Assembly (NCBI GenBank): GCA_951812615.1
Contig: CATOSU010000021.1
Location: 1-37,500, forward strand
Direction of reading: 5' to 3'
Length of the DNA stretch: 37,500 bases
Source: an uncultured Paracoccaceae bacterium
Lineage (GTDB): Bacteria > Pseudomonadota > Alphaproteobacteria > Rhodobacterales > Rhodobacteraceae
Below, piece after piece: positions 8,472 through 16,552 of this stretch (positions are counted from its first letter, which is position 1; every line of letters starts with the position of its first letter). The position numbers and the translations under genes were made by a program. Under the pieces are notes generated by a model. It worked only from the letters and a program-made list of their open reading frames with translations, ran no database searches and was not told the origin of the DNA.

Positions 8472-9214
8472 CCGGCCGTGTCTCGGCGCTGTGGCGGTAC
8501 CCGATCAAAAGCCACGGGCGCGAAACGCTGGACCGGGTGACCCTGACGGCCGGACAGACCTTCCCGTGGGATCGGGTCTGGGCGGTGGCGCATACGGAAT
8601 CGGATGCCGACGGATCAGACTGGGCCCCGTGCCAGCATTTTTCGCGCGGGTCCAAGGCGCCCCGGCTGGCCGGGATCAGCGCGCGGCTGGACGAGGCGGC
8701 CGGTGTCGTTCACCTGAGCCACCCGGATCTGCCGGACCTGAGTGTCGATCCCGATGCGGAGCCCGGGGCATTGCTGGACTGGGCGGGGCCGCTGATCCCG
8801 GAAAGCCGGGCGCAGTCGGCCCGTGTCGTGCGCGCGGCGCAGCGCGGGTTTACCGACAGCGATTTTCCGTCTGTCTCGATCATGAACGCAGCGTCGCACC
8901 GGGCCGTGGAAGGCCGGCTGGGACGCGCGCTGGAACCGGAACGCTGGCGCGGGAACATCTGGATCGACGGTCTGGCGCCGTGGGAAGAGTTTGACTGGCT
9001 GGGCCGCAATCTGCGGATCGGCGGCGTGGTTCTGTCGGTGAAGGAACGCATCCTGCGATGCGCGCGCACCACCGCCTCTCCGAAAACCGGGATGCGCGAT
9101 ACCGATACGCTGGGGCTTTTGTCCGAGGGTTGGGGGCATCAGGACTTCGGCGTCTATGCCGAGGTCACCGAAGGCGGGGATATTGCCGTCGGCGATCCCG
9201 TCGGGCCGGTATGA
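8468..9214 (+). CDS. MOSC domain-containing protein
   Basis: 248-residue MOSC (molybdenum cofactor sulfurase C-terminal) domain protein, related to YcbX and YiiM proteins that handle molybdenum-cofactor-linked reductions. Seen: an N-terminal beta-barrel-like start VSALWRYPIKSHGRETL, the core RGNIWIDGLAPWEEFDW, and the conserved cysteine in RCARTTASP near residue 197, which corresponds to the family's cofactor-contact Cys. It overlaps yidC by ATGA at its start and engB by ATGA at its end, so all three are translationally coupled. The substrate is unknown; the link to YidC and EngB is conserved gene order rather than obvious function. Confidence 0.85.
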   Translation: MTGRVSALWRYPIKSHGRETLDRVTLTAGQTFPWDRVWAVAHTESDADGSDWAPCQHFSRGSKAPRLAGISARLDEAAGVVHLSHPDLPDLSVDPDAEPGALLDWAGPLIPESRAQSARVVRAAQRGFTDSDFPSVSIMNAASHRAVEGRLGRALEPERWRGNIWIDGLAPWEEFDWLGRNLRIGGVVLSVKERILRCARTTASPKTGMRDTDTLGLLSEGWGHQDFGVYAEVTEGGDIAVGDPVGPV

Positions 9215-9864
9215 CCGGGCTCGCCTTTCCGCTGGCCGAACCGCCGGAGCCGGTCTCGCTGGAGCGGGGGCGCAAGCTCTTTGCGCGGGGGTCCGATTTT
9301 CTCAAGGGCGTCGTGGCCATGAAGGGGCTGCCGCCGGCCGACCGGCTGGAGGTGTGTTTTGCCGGGCGGTCCAACGTCGGAAAATCATTCCTTATCAATG
9401 CGCTGACCGGGCGCAAAGGGCTGGCCCGGGCCTCGAACACGCCGGGGCGTACGCAGGAGATCAACTTCTTCACCCTCGCCGACAGTCATTACCTTGTCGA
9501 TCTGCCCGGGTACGGCTATGCCAACGCCCCGCTGCCGGTGGTGGAAAAATGGCAGCGGCTGCTGAAACAGTATCTGGCCGGGCGGGCCTCGCTGCGGCGG
9601 GCCTTTGTCCTGATCGATGCCCGCCACGGGGTCAAGCCGCCGGACGAAGAGATCCTGACGCTGCTGGACAAGAGCGCGGTGACCTTTCAGTGCGTCCTGA
9701 CCAAGGCGGACAAGGTGAAGGCGAAAGATATGGACCGGGTTCTGGCACAGGTGCGCGGAGCGCTGAGCAGGCACCCGGCGGCCTTTCCCGAGATGGTGCT
9801 GACTTCTTCGGAAAAGGGCGACGGCATCGAGACGCTGCGCAGCATCGTCGCCGGGCTGGAGTAA
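9211..9864 (+). CDS. engB: Ribosome biogenesis GTPase EngB (YihA/YsxC)
   Basis: 217-residue GTPase needed for late assembly of the large ribosomal subunit. The G motifs are in order: G1 GRSNVGKS (about 52-59), G2 TPGRTQEINFF, G3 DLPGYGYA (about 97-104), G4 TKAD (about 164-167) and G5-like SSEKGDG (near 199). The length is standard. The start overlaps the MOSC stop by ATGA. Cytoplasmic, ribosome-associated. Confidence 0.95.
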   Translation: MTGLAFPLAEPPEPVSLERGRKLFARGSDFLKGVVAMKGLPPADRLEVCFAGRSNVGKSFLINALTGRKGLARASNTPGRTQEINFFTLADSHYLVDLPGYGYANAPLPVVEKWQRLLKQYLAGRASLRRAFVLIDARHGVKPPDEEILTLLDKSAVTFQCVLTKADKVKAKDMDRVLAQVRGALSRHPAAFPEMVLTSSEKGDGIETLRSIVAGLE

Positions 9865-9913
9865 GTCCCGGTTGCCGCAGGGCCGGAGCCGTCGCGCAGA
9901 CTGCAGGACCGGA

Positions 9914-9985
9914 TGAGGGGGCTGGCCCCCTCTTGCCCGTTCCGGGCAATTCACCCCCAAGGTATTTGGAAACAGAAGAAGCAGG
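9914..9985. repeat. Intergenic double-hairpin repeat, copy 2 (inverted relative to copy 1)
   Basis: Read on the minus strand it matches the copy at 597-660: AAATAC, then a run of five G, hairpin TGCCCG-GAA-CGGGCA, then GGGGGC-CA-GCCCCC. It occupies most of the 184-bp gap between engB and argB and may separate their transcripts. Confidence 0.5.
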
Positions 9986-10048
9986 GGGCCGCTTGCCCCT
10001 TGCACGCCGGCGCGTCTTTTCCGATAACCGCGCGACCGAGGGAACGTG

Positions 10049-10912
10049 ATGAGAAAACAGGACATGAACCGGGACTGGACGGCGACCGCCGGAACGCTGA
10101 GCCGCGCGCTGCCTTATCTGCAGCGCTATGACGGAGCCACCGTGGTGATCAAACTGGGCGGCCACGCGATGGGGTCGGACGAAACTATGGAGGAGTTCGC
10201 GCGCGACGTCGTGCTGCTGCGGCAGGTGGGGGTGAACCCGGTTGTCGTGCATGGCGGCGGGCCGATGATCAACGCGATGCTGGAACGCCTGTCGATCCGG
10301 TCGGAGTTCGTGAATGGCAAGCGCGTGACGGATGCCGCCACGATGGAAGTGGTGGAGATGGTCCTGTCGGGGCTGGTCAACAAGCGGATCGTGCAGGCCA
10401 TCAATGCGCAGGGCGGCCGTGCCGTGGGGTTGAGCGGCAAGGACGCGAACCTGATCACCTGTGATCCTGCCGATCCCGCGCTGGGGCTGGTGGGGGAGCC
10501 CGCAGCGCTGGACACCCATGTTCTGACCGCGCTGTTCGACAACGACATCATCCCGGTGATCGCGCCGCTGGGCGCGGGCCGGAACGGGGAGACGTTCAAT
10601 ATCAACGGCGACACCGCAGCCGGGGCCGTGGCAGCGGGCCTGAAGGCGGACCGGTTGCTGTTGCTGACGGATGTGTCCGGGGTCAAGGATGCCGATGGCG
10701 CGGTTCTGACCGAGATGACGGCGCAGCAGATCCGCGACCTGACCCGCGACGGCGTGATTGCCGGCGGGATGATCCCCAAGACCGAAACGGCGCTGACGGC
10801 GCTGGAAGGCGGGGTCCGGGGGGTCACGATCATCGACGGGCGGGCCCCGAACGCGGTGCTTCTGGAGCTTTTCACCGAGCATGGGGCGGGATCGCTGATC
10901 CGGCCCGGCTAA
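10049..10912 (+). CDS. argB: Acetylglutamate kinase
   Basis: Second enzyme of arginine biosynthesis: phosphorylates N-acetylglutamate with ATP. 287 residues. Seen: [11 protein letters not shown] (phosphate-binding glycines and catalytic Lys), [35 protein letters not shown] and [14 protein letters not shown], followed by [11 protein letters not shown]. The ATG at 10049 has GAGGGA at 10038-10043. A GTG at 10046 and an ATG at 10064 are alternatives. It follows engB after a gap containing a repeat element. Confidence 0.96.
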   Translation: MRKQDMNRDWTATAGTLSRALPYLQRYDGATVVIKLGGHAMGSDETMEEFARDVVLLRQVGVNPVVVHGGGPMINAMLERLSIRSEFVNGKRVTDAATMEVVEMVLSGLVNKRIVQAINAQGGRAVGLSGKDANLITCDPADPALGLVGEPAALDTHVLTALFDNDIIPVIAPLGAGRNGETFNINGDTAAGAVAAGLKADRLLLLTDVSGVKDADGAVLTEMTAQQIRDLTRDGVIAGGMIPKTETALTALEGGVRGVTIIDGRAPNAVLLELFTEHGAGSLIRPG

Positions 10913-10969
10913 CGGGAAAGTGTCACCGGCGGGCTTGTGTTTTGCAAATATATGCGCATTTTCTAATAT

Positions 10970-11764
10970 ATGGAAAATGAAGCCCTGATCCGTCTGTCCG
11001 TCTTTCTTGGACTGTTTGCCGTTTTCGCCGCCGCCGAAGCGCTGGCCCCGCGCCGTGCCCGGTCGCAGCCGCGCAGCACGCGCTGGTTCACGAACTGGGG
11101 GTTCAGCATCCTCAACACTGTCACCCTGCGCCTGATGGCCTTTGGCCTGCCGTTGCTGGCGGTCGGGGCTGCGGTGGACGCGGAGGCGCGGGGCTGGGGG
11201 TTTTTTAACCATCGGGACTGGCCGGTGTGGCTGGAGGTGGTGCTGGCGGTGCTGCTGCTGGATTTCGCGATCTGGGCGCAGCATCTGGTGACACACAAGG
11301 TGCCGGTGCTGTGGCGGTTGCACCGGGTGCACCATGCCGACCGGGATTTCGACGTGACCACGGCGATCCGATTCCATCCGGTCGAGATTGCCTTGTCGAT
11401 GCTTCTGAAGATCGGGCTGGTTTATCCGCTGGGGGTGGCGCCCGTGGCAGTGGTGATCTTCGAGGTATTGCTGAACGGGACGGCGATGTTCAATCACACC
11501 AACTGGAAGCTGCCGCTGAGGCTGGACCGGGCGCTGCGGATGGTGTTGGTGACACCGGACATGCACCGGGTGCATCATTCGGTGCACCGGGAGGAGCATG
11601 ACAGCAACTATGGTTTTTCGCTGTCGGTCTGGGACAGGGTGTTGGGCACGTACCGGGCGCAGCCAGCGGAAGGGCATGACGGCATGACGATCGGGCTGGA
11701 ATGGCAGGACGACCGGCCGAGCCGGCTGGGATGGGCGCTGAAACTGCCCTTTCAGCGGCAATGA
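10970..11764 (+). CDS. Sterol desaturase / fatty acid hydroxylase family membrane protein
   Basis: 264 residues with several hydrophobic segments (about 6-25, 50-68, 88-108, 150-175). It has the di-iron His boxes of the superfamily: HLVTH, HRVHH (within LWRLHRVHHADRDFD) and HRVHHSVHREEHDSNYG, plus FNHTNW. Members use O2 and a membrane di-iron centre to hydroxylate or desaturate lipids; the substrate here is unknown. The region just upstream is AT-rich, with TTGCAA (10942-10947) and TAATAT (10964-10969) 16 bp apart. The -10-like hexamer abuts the ATG, so either the transcript is nearly leaderless or the true promoter lies elsewhere. Its stop overlaps the next gene by ATGA. Confidence 0.85.
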   Translation: MENEALIRLSVFLGLFAVFAAAEALAPRRARSQPRSTRWFTNWGFSILNTVTLRLMAFGLPLLAVGAAVDAEARGWGFFNHRDWPVWLEVVLAVLLLDFAIWAQHLVTHKVPVLWRLHRVHHADRDFDVTTAIRFHPVEIALSMLLKIGLVYPLGVAPVAVVIFEVLLNGTAMFNHTNWKLPLRLDRALRMVLVTPDMHRVHHSVHREEHDSNYGFSLSVWDRVLGTYRAQPAEGHDGMTIGLEWQDDRPSRLGWALKLPFQRQ

Positions 11765-12414
11765 GCTATGCCGGGGTGGAACGGGCGGCGGTAGAGGCCG
11801 GCCTGATTGTCATGGGGGCCTTTCACCCGCGAGGCGACCAGGGACCGGAGGGAGGCGGCGGCACGCTGTTCATCCTTGGAACCGGCCCCGGCTTCTGGCC
11901 GCTGTTCAGGGGATCCGGGGCGCATTCCGACGGGCGGGCCGATCCGCTGGACCGCTGGTCCAAACGAGTCATCGGGGCGATGGCGGCGACCTTCGGGGCG
12001 ACGTGCAGCTTTCCGTCGGACGGGCCGCCCTATCCGCCATTCATCGCGTGGTCGGTCCAGACCGGCCGGTTCTTCTCCAGCCCCGTCGGGATGCTGGTGC
12101 ATGATCAAGCCGGGCTGATGGTGTCGATGCGTGGTTCGCTGCAGTTTGACGAGGTGCTGCCCCTGCCTGCGCAGGCGGTCGCCACCCCCTGTGACAGCTG
12201 TGTGGACCGGGCCTGTCTGGACGCCTGTCCGGTCGGTGCGCTGGGTGGCGAGACGGGCTATGACGTGGCCGCCTGTCACCGGTTTCTGGACACCGCTGCG
12301 GGGGCAGAATGCATGTCGCAGGGATGCCGGGCGCGGCGGGCCTGTCCGGTCAGCCGGCGGTTCGGACGCGATCCGGAGCAATCGGCGTTTCACATGAGGG
12401 CGTTTCATCCATGA
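11761..12414 (+). CDS. 4Fe-4S ferredoxin-type protein, QueG-like C-terminal cluster region
   Basis: 217 residues of unassigned function. The C-terminal part carries a ferredoxin-like cysteine array, CDSCVDRACLDACPVGAL (about 143-160), followed by further Cys in AACHRF, AGAECMSQGC and RRACPVSR. This is enough for one or two 4Fe-4S clusters and resembles the cluster half of epoxyqueuosine reductase. The N-terminal 130 residues, with GTGPGFWPLF, have no motif I can name. The start overlaps the preceding hydroxylase gene by ATGA and the stop overlaps the phosphatase gene by ATGA. It may supply electrons to the di-iron hydroxylase encoded just upstream; that is inference from coupling only. Confidence 0.75.
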   Translation: MSYAGVERAAVEAGLIVMGAFHPRGDQGPEGGGGTLFILGTGPGFWPLFRGSGAHSDGRADPLDRWSKRVIGAMAATFGATCSFPSDGPPYPPFIAWSVQTGRFFSSPVGMLVHDQAGLMVSMRGSLQFDEVLPLPAQAVATPCDSCVDRACLDACPVGALGGETGYDVAACHRFLDTAAGAECMSQGCRARRACPVSRRFGRDPEQSAFHMRAFHP

Positions 12415-12905
12415 CCAGAACCCTGATCCTGATGCGGCATGCCAAGTCGAGCTGGGGCGACCCGGGCCTGAGCGATCATGCACGCCCGCTGAACAAACGT
12501 GGCCGGGCGTCGGCAACGGCGCTGGGAAACTGGCTGCAGGCGCAGGGGCACCTGCCCGACGAAGTTCTGTGTTCGTCGTCGGAGAGAACGCGGGAGACGC
12601 TTGCCCGGCTGGACCTGTCGGCGCCGGCAACGTTTACCGACGCGCTTTACCATGCCGAACCGGAGCGGATGCTGGCCCTGTTGCAGGCGGCGACGGGGGA
12701 CAGCGTGCTGATGCTGGGCCACAACCCGGGGATCGCGGGCTTTGCGCAATGGCTGGTCGGTCATCCGCCGGCGCATGAGCGGTTTTCAGACTATCCGACC
12801 GGGGCGACGCTGGTGGCGCGGTTCGGGATCGACAGCTGGAAAGAGCTGCGTCCCGGGGCCGGCCGGGTGGCCGGTTTCATCATTCCACGGGAATTGACCA
12901 CGTAA
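12411..12905 (+). CDS. SixA-type histidine phosphatase family protein
   Basis: 164 residues of the phosphoglycerate-mutase-like histidine phosphatase superfamily, small SixA branch. Seen: the catalytic LILMRHAKSSW (RHG-type motif with Ala) at the N-terminus, DHARPLNKRGR, a second-half LCSSSERTRETL, and the second catalytic histidine in VLMLGHNPGI. SixA dephosphorylates phosphohistidine in signalling proteins; the partner here is not known. Translationally coupled to the Fe-S protein by ATGA overlap and last in its transcript, ending just before a nested inverted repeat. Confidence 0.85.
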   Translation: MTRTLILMRHAKSSWGDPGLSDHARPLNKRGRASATALGNWLQAQGHLPDEVLCSSSERTRETLARLDLSAPATFTDALYHAEPERMLALLQAATGDSVLMLGHNPGIAGFAQWLVGHPPAHERFSDYPTGATLVARFGIDSWKELRPGAGRVAGFIIPRELTT

Positions 12906-12910
12906 CGGAA

Positions 12911-12976
12911 GATGGGTGCAACAGCACCCATCCTACGCGAACCGGTTGCCTGTAGGATGGGTGCTTTGCACCCATC
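12911..12976. terminator. Nested inverted repeat, probable bidirectional terminator
   Basis: Two hairpins, GATGGGTGC-AACA-GCACCCATC (12911-12932) and GATGGGTGC-TTT-GCACCCATC (12956-12976). In addition GCACCCATCCTAC (12924-12936) is perfectly complementary to GTAGGATGGGTGC (12952-12964). It sits between convergent genes. There is no U-run, so it may be a repeat family used as a terminator rather than a classical one. Confidence 0.65.
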
Positions 12977-12981
12977 CCTGT

Positions 12982-13785
12982 TCAGTGGCCGAGGATCTGG
13001 CTAAGGAACAGCTGTGTCCGCGGGCTTTGCGGGTTGTTGAAGAACTCTTCGGGTTCGTTCTGTTCCACGATCTGGCCCTGGTCCATGAAAATGACCCGGT
13101 TGGCGACCTGACGGGCAAAGCCCATTTCGTGGGTCACGCAGAGCATGGTCATGCCTTCCTCAGCCAGTTCGATCATGGTGTCGAGCACTTCCTTGATCAT
13201 CTCCGGATCGAGCGCCGACGTGGGCTCATCGAACAGCATGATGCGCGGCATCATGCACAGCGACCGGGCGATCGCCACGCGCTGCTGCTGACCGCCCGAG
13301 AGCTGGCCGGGGTACTTGTCGGCCTGTTCCGGGATCTTGACCTTTTCGAGGAAGTGCATCGCGCGTTCCTCGGCCTCTTTGCGCGGTGTCTTGCGCACCC
13401 AGATCGGGGCCAGCGTGCAGTTTTCCAGAATGCTCAGGTGCGGGAACAGGTTGAAGTGCTGGAACACCATGCCAACCTCGGACCGGATCTTGTCGATGTT
13501 CTTGAGGTCATTCGACAATTCGGTTCCGTCCACGACAATCCTGCCCTGCTGGTGTTCTTCCAGCGCGTTCAGGCAGCGGATCAGCGTGGACTTGCCCGAC
13601 CCGGACGGGCCGCAGACAACGATGCGTTCGCCCCGGTAGACCGTCAGGTCGATGTCACGCAGCACGTGGAACGTCCCGAACCATTTGTTCATACCGGTGA
13701 TTTCGATGGCGGCCTCGTCCGAGACCTGCATGTGGCTGCGGTCAATCTCGCGGTCGACAATGGTTTCGTGGGATGGTTCGGCCAT
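12982..13785 (-). CDS. aapP: General L-amino acid ABC transporter, ATP-binding protein AapP
   Basis: 267-residue ATPase of the polar-amino-acid uptake family. Seen: Walker [10 protein letters not shown] (59-67), Q-loop [12 protein letters not shown], signature LSGGQQQR, Walker [13 protein letters not shown] and switch His in [10 protein letters not shown]. The N-terminal extension of about 25 residues before the ABC domain is usual for AapP. It follows aapM by 12 bp and ends the operon aapJ-aapQ-aapM-aapP. It energises uptake of a broad range of L-amino acids. Confidence 0.95.
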   Translation of the reverse strand: MAEPSHETIVDREIDRSHMQVSDEAAIEITGMNKWFGTFHVLRDIDLTVYRGERIVVCGPSGSGKSTLIRCLNALEEHQQGRIVVDGTELSNDLKNIDKIRSEVGMVFQHFNLFPHLSILENCTLAPIWVRKTPRKEAEERAMHFLEKVKIPEQADKYPGQLSGGQQQRVAIARSLCMMPRIMLFDEPTSALDPEMIKEVLDTMIELAEEGMTMLCVTHEMGFARQVANRVIFMDQGQIVEQNEPEEFFNNPQSPRTQLFLSQILGH

Positions 13786-13797
13786 TTCGGGGCCTCC

Positions 13798-15150
13798 TTA
13801 TCGGTGATCCGTCCGGAGCTTGCGCTCCAGATACATGGAATAGCGGGACATGGAGAAACAGCAGACGAAGAACACCAGCGCGATGAAGGCGAAGAGTTCC
13901 CAGTAGATGCCGTTCCAGGCAGCGTTCGAGCGAATACCCTGACTGAGACCGATCGGGTCCAGAAGACCGATGATCGACACCAGCGTGGTGTCCTTGAAGA
14001 TGCCGATGAAGGTACTCACGATGCCCGGGATCGAGATCTTCAGGGCTTGTGGCATAATGATCAGCCGCTGCGCCTGCCAGTAGTTGAGGCCGAGGCTGTC
14101 GGCGCCTTCGTACTGGCCCTTGGGCAAGGCCGCCAGACCGCCCCGGATCACCTCTGCCATGTAGGCGGCGGCAAACAGGGTCATCATGATCATCACCCGC
14201 AGGATAATGTCGAAATTCGTCCCCGGCGGCATGAAGATATTCAGCAGCGTGGAGGCCACGAACAACAGCGTGATCAGCGGCACGCCGCGGATGAATTCAA
14301 TGAAGCCGACGCACAGCCCCTTGACGATCAGCAGGTCGGACTGGCGCCCCAGCGCCAGCACGATGCCGATGGGCAGCGACACGCCAATGGCCACGATCCC
14401 CAGCAGAACGGCCAGCATCAAACCGCCGAACTTGCGGCTTTCCACTTCGGCGATGCCGATGGGAATGACGCTGTCGATCGCGCCGGCCACTGCTCCGGAA
14501 AGGAACATCCACCAGATCACGGGCAGCAGGATCGCAAGTATCACGCCGCCCAGTGCCCCGATGACCGGGGACAGGAAGCGGTACCCGAGATAGCCGATGC
14601 CCAGACCGGCAGCGACCATGATCGGCGCCCAGATCGTCCCGCCCCACATCAGCCAGGGCAACAGGAACGGATAGGCCGCGGTGACGATGAGCAACTGGCG
14701 CGGCACGATGTCCGAGTACAGCACAGGCGCCACCGCAACGAGGAACAGCACCATGGCAAGGTTGGGCCGGAGATAGGCCGGCAGGAACCCGGTGCTATCG
14801 CCCACATTGACCTCCGGGGTGATCGGATAGGGCGGGTAGAAGCCATAAAGCAACTGCAGCCAGCGTTCGTTGATCACGGCCCAGCAGGCGTGGCCGTGGG
14901 TTTTACCCCAGGTCGCGGCCATGATCTCGCGGCATTCCGTCAGGCTGTTGGCGTTCCAGACGGACTGGAACACCCATGGGATCAGCCCGGCAAGGATATA
15001 CCAGATGAAGCCCAGCGATATGATGGTGAGGATCGTGTTCAGCCAGCTGGAGAACAGGTTGGCCCGAAGCCACCCGACCACACCCACAGAGGTTGCCGGC
15101 GGCGCTTGCTCGGCCAGCATCTCGGTACGGACAAAAGAGACATCAGACAT
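13798..15150 (-). CDS. aapM: General L-amino acid ABC transporter, permease AapM
   Basis: 450-residue inner-membrane permease. It has multiple hydrophobic segments and the C-terminal permease domain with the EAA-type loop around EVIRGGLAALPKGQYEGADSL. The long N-terminal half with a periplasmic insertion is typical of AapM compared with ordinary HisM-like permeases. The ATG at 15150 starts two bases after the aapQ stop; a GTG at 15174 would overlap aapQ and is less likely. It pairs with AapQ to form the membrane channel. Confidence 0.94.
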   Translation of the reverse strand: MSDVSFVRTEMLAEQAPPATSVGVVGWLRANLFSSWLNTILTIISLGFIWYILAGLIPWVFQSVWNANSLTECREIMAATWGKTHGHACWAVINERWLQLLYGFYPPYPITPEVNVGDSTGFLPAYLRPNLAMVLFLVAVAPVLYSDIVPRQLLIVTAAYPFLLPWLMWGGTIWAPIMVAAGLGIGYLGYRFLSPVIGALGGVILAILLPVIWWMFLSGAVAGAIDSVIPIGIAEVESRKFGGLMLAVLLGIVAIGVSLPIGIVLALGRQSDLLIVKGLCVGFIEFIRGVPLITLLFVASTLLNIFMPPGTNFDIILRVMIMMTLFAAAYMAEVIRGGLAALPKGQYEGADSLGLNYWQAQRLIIMPQALKISIPGIVSTFIGIFKDTTLVSIIGLLDPIGLSQGIRSNAAWNGIYWELFAFIALVFFVCCFSMSRYSMYLERKLRTDHR

Positions 15151-15151
15151 C

Positions 15152-16420
15152 TTACCGCTCCACCAGTTTGACACGTTCGTTGTACCAGTTCATCACTGCC
15201 GAAATACTCAGCGAGATGGCGAGGTAGCACAGCATCAGCATCAGGATGCATTCCAGCTCGCGCCCGGTCTGGTTCATGGTGATGCCACCGAGCGTGCCGG
15301 TAATGTCCATGTAACCCACAGCGATGGCGAGCGAGGAGTTTTTGGTCAGGTTCAGGTAGTTCGAGATCATCGGCGGGATGATCACCCGCAGCGCCTGAGG
15401 CAGAATGACCAGTCGCATGATCTTGCCGGGCCGGAGCCCCAGCGCCGCGGCGGCCTCGGTCTGGCCGCTGGAAATTGCCAGAATACCGCCACGCACGATC
15501 TCGGCAATAAACGCTGCCGTGTAGAGCGACAGCGCAAGCCAAAGCGCGATCAGCGAATTCCTGAGATGGGTACCGCCCTTGAAGTTGAACCCCTTCAGTT
15601 CGGGGTAGCCAAGGTGGAACCCGAGCGCGACGAGCAGGGCGATCATGGGAATGAACAGGATCCCCAGTTCGATATACCAGATGGTCGGCCGATCACCGGT
15701 CGCCTCCTGTACCGCATTGGCGCGGGCCGCGACCCGGCGCATGGCAAAAACCGATGCGCCCAGAACGATCAGGATCGCAATCAGGTCGAGGCTGATGTCG
15801 AAGCGCAGCGAACTTTGCCCGAAGATGTGAACGTCACCCAGCGAGCGCGAGAACAGCGGTTCAGGGATATAGATGCCCCGGTTGGTGACCGCGACTGTAT
15901 CGTTCAGGTTCATCGTGGCGGTTGCGTCTTCACCGCGGAAGGCCCGTGGCGCCGGCAGGCTTTCGATCAGGATAGCCATGGCCAGAACGATCCACAGCAG
16001 GACGGGAACGTTGCGGAACATTTCGACGTAAACCGTCATGATCCGGCCGATGAGCCAGTTGTTGCTGAGCCGCAGAACACCGACCAGCACACCCACGACC
16101 GTGGCCGTGATACAACCCAGAACGGCGACAACCAGCGTGTTCAGAAGGCCGAGGAAGGACGCTCGCAGATGCGTATCACGCGAGGTGTACTCCAGCAGGC
16201 GCTGGTTGATGTCGTAGCTTGACGGTTCCACCAGGAACCCGAATTCGACGGGCTTGCCCAGTTCAGTAAGGTTCTGAATGGTGTTGTTGATCAGCCAGGC
16301 TGCCAGAAGCATGAACCCGATGAGCGCCACGACCTGTATGGTCATGGACCGGTACCGGGTGTCATAGATGAGCATCGACAGCCGGAACTGCTCCTTCGGA
16401 GGATCCGTAATCGTCGTCAT
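15152..16420 (-). CDS. aapQ: General L-amino acid ABC transporter, permease AapQ
   Basis: 422-residue permease subunit. Seen: the first transmembrane helix around IQVVALIGFMLLAAWLI, a long periplasmic insertion, YVEMFRNVPVLLWIV, and the cytoplasmic coupling loop EIVRGGILAISSGQTEAAAAL followed by LRPGKIMRLVILPQALR. The order behind aapJ and ahead of aapM is the canonical one. A 132-bp gap containing a hairpin separates it from aapJ, so its expression is probably lower than that of the binding protein. Confidence 0.94.
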   Translation of the reverse strand: MTTITDPPKEQFRLSMLIYDTRYRSMTIQVVALIGFMLLAAWLINNTIQNLTELGKPVEFGFLVEPSSYDINQRLLEYTSRDTHLRASFLGLLNTLVVAVLGCITATVVGVLVGVLRLSNNWLIGRIMTVYVEMFRNVPVLLWIVLAMAILIESLPAPRAFRGEDATATMNLNDTVAVTNRGIYIPEPLFSRSLGDVHIFGQSSLRFDISLDLIAILIVLGASVFAMRRVAARANAVQEATGDRPTIWYIELGILFIPMIALLVALGFHLGYPELKGFNFKGGTHLRNSLIALWLALSLYTAAFIAEIVRGGILAISSGQTEAAAALGLRPGKIMRLVILPQALRVIIPPMISNYLNLTKNSSLAIAVGYMDITGTLGGITMNQTGRELECILMLMLCYLAISLSISAVMNWYNERVKLVER

Positions 16421-16515
16421 GAGGTGACGTTCCCTGATTAGCAGGCCTTGTTGCGGCGGGGTTCATTCCCCGTCTCGCCAATTGGCCAGCCTTGTTATGG
16501 AAGCAGATAGTAAAA

Positions 16516-16538
16516 GGGCGCAGACAGTGTCTGCGCCC
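16516..16538 (-). terminator. Hairpin attenuator between aapJ and aapQ
   Basis: Perfect 11-bp inverted repeat GGGCGCAGACA / TGTCTGCGCCC around one base, followed on the minus strand by TTTTA. It lies just after the aapJ stop. As in other binding-protein-first ABC operons, it should give partial termination or protect the aapJ mRNA end. Confidence 0.75.
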
Positions 16539-16552
16539 TTGGTCGTCACATT

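Noticed and set aside
9632-11761. Minus-strand open frame of about 700 codons across engB, argB and the hydroxylase gene
   Set aside because: Spans three well-supported plus-strand genes and has Arg/His/Gln-rich composition typical of high-GC shadow frames.
12916-15171. Long plus-strand open frame of about 750 codons opposite aapP and aapM
   Set aside because: It is the reverse-complement shadow of two clear ABC-transporter genes; its translation is His/Gln/Asp-rich without any family resemblance.
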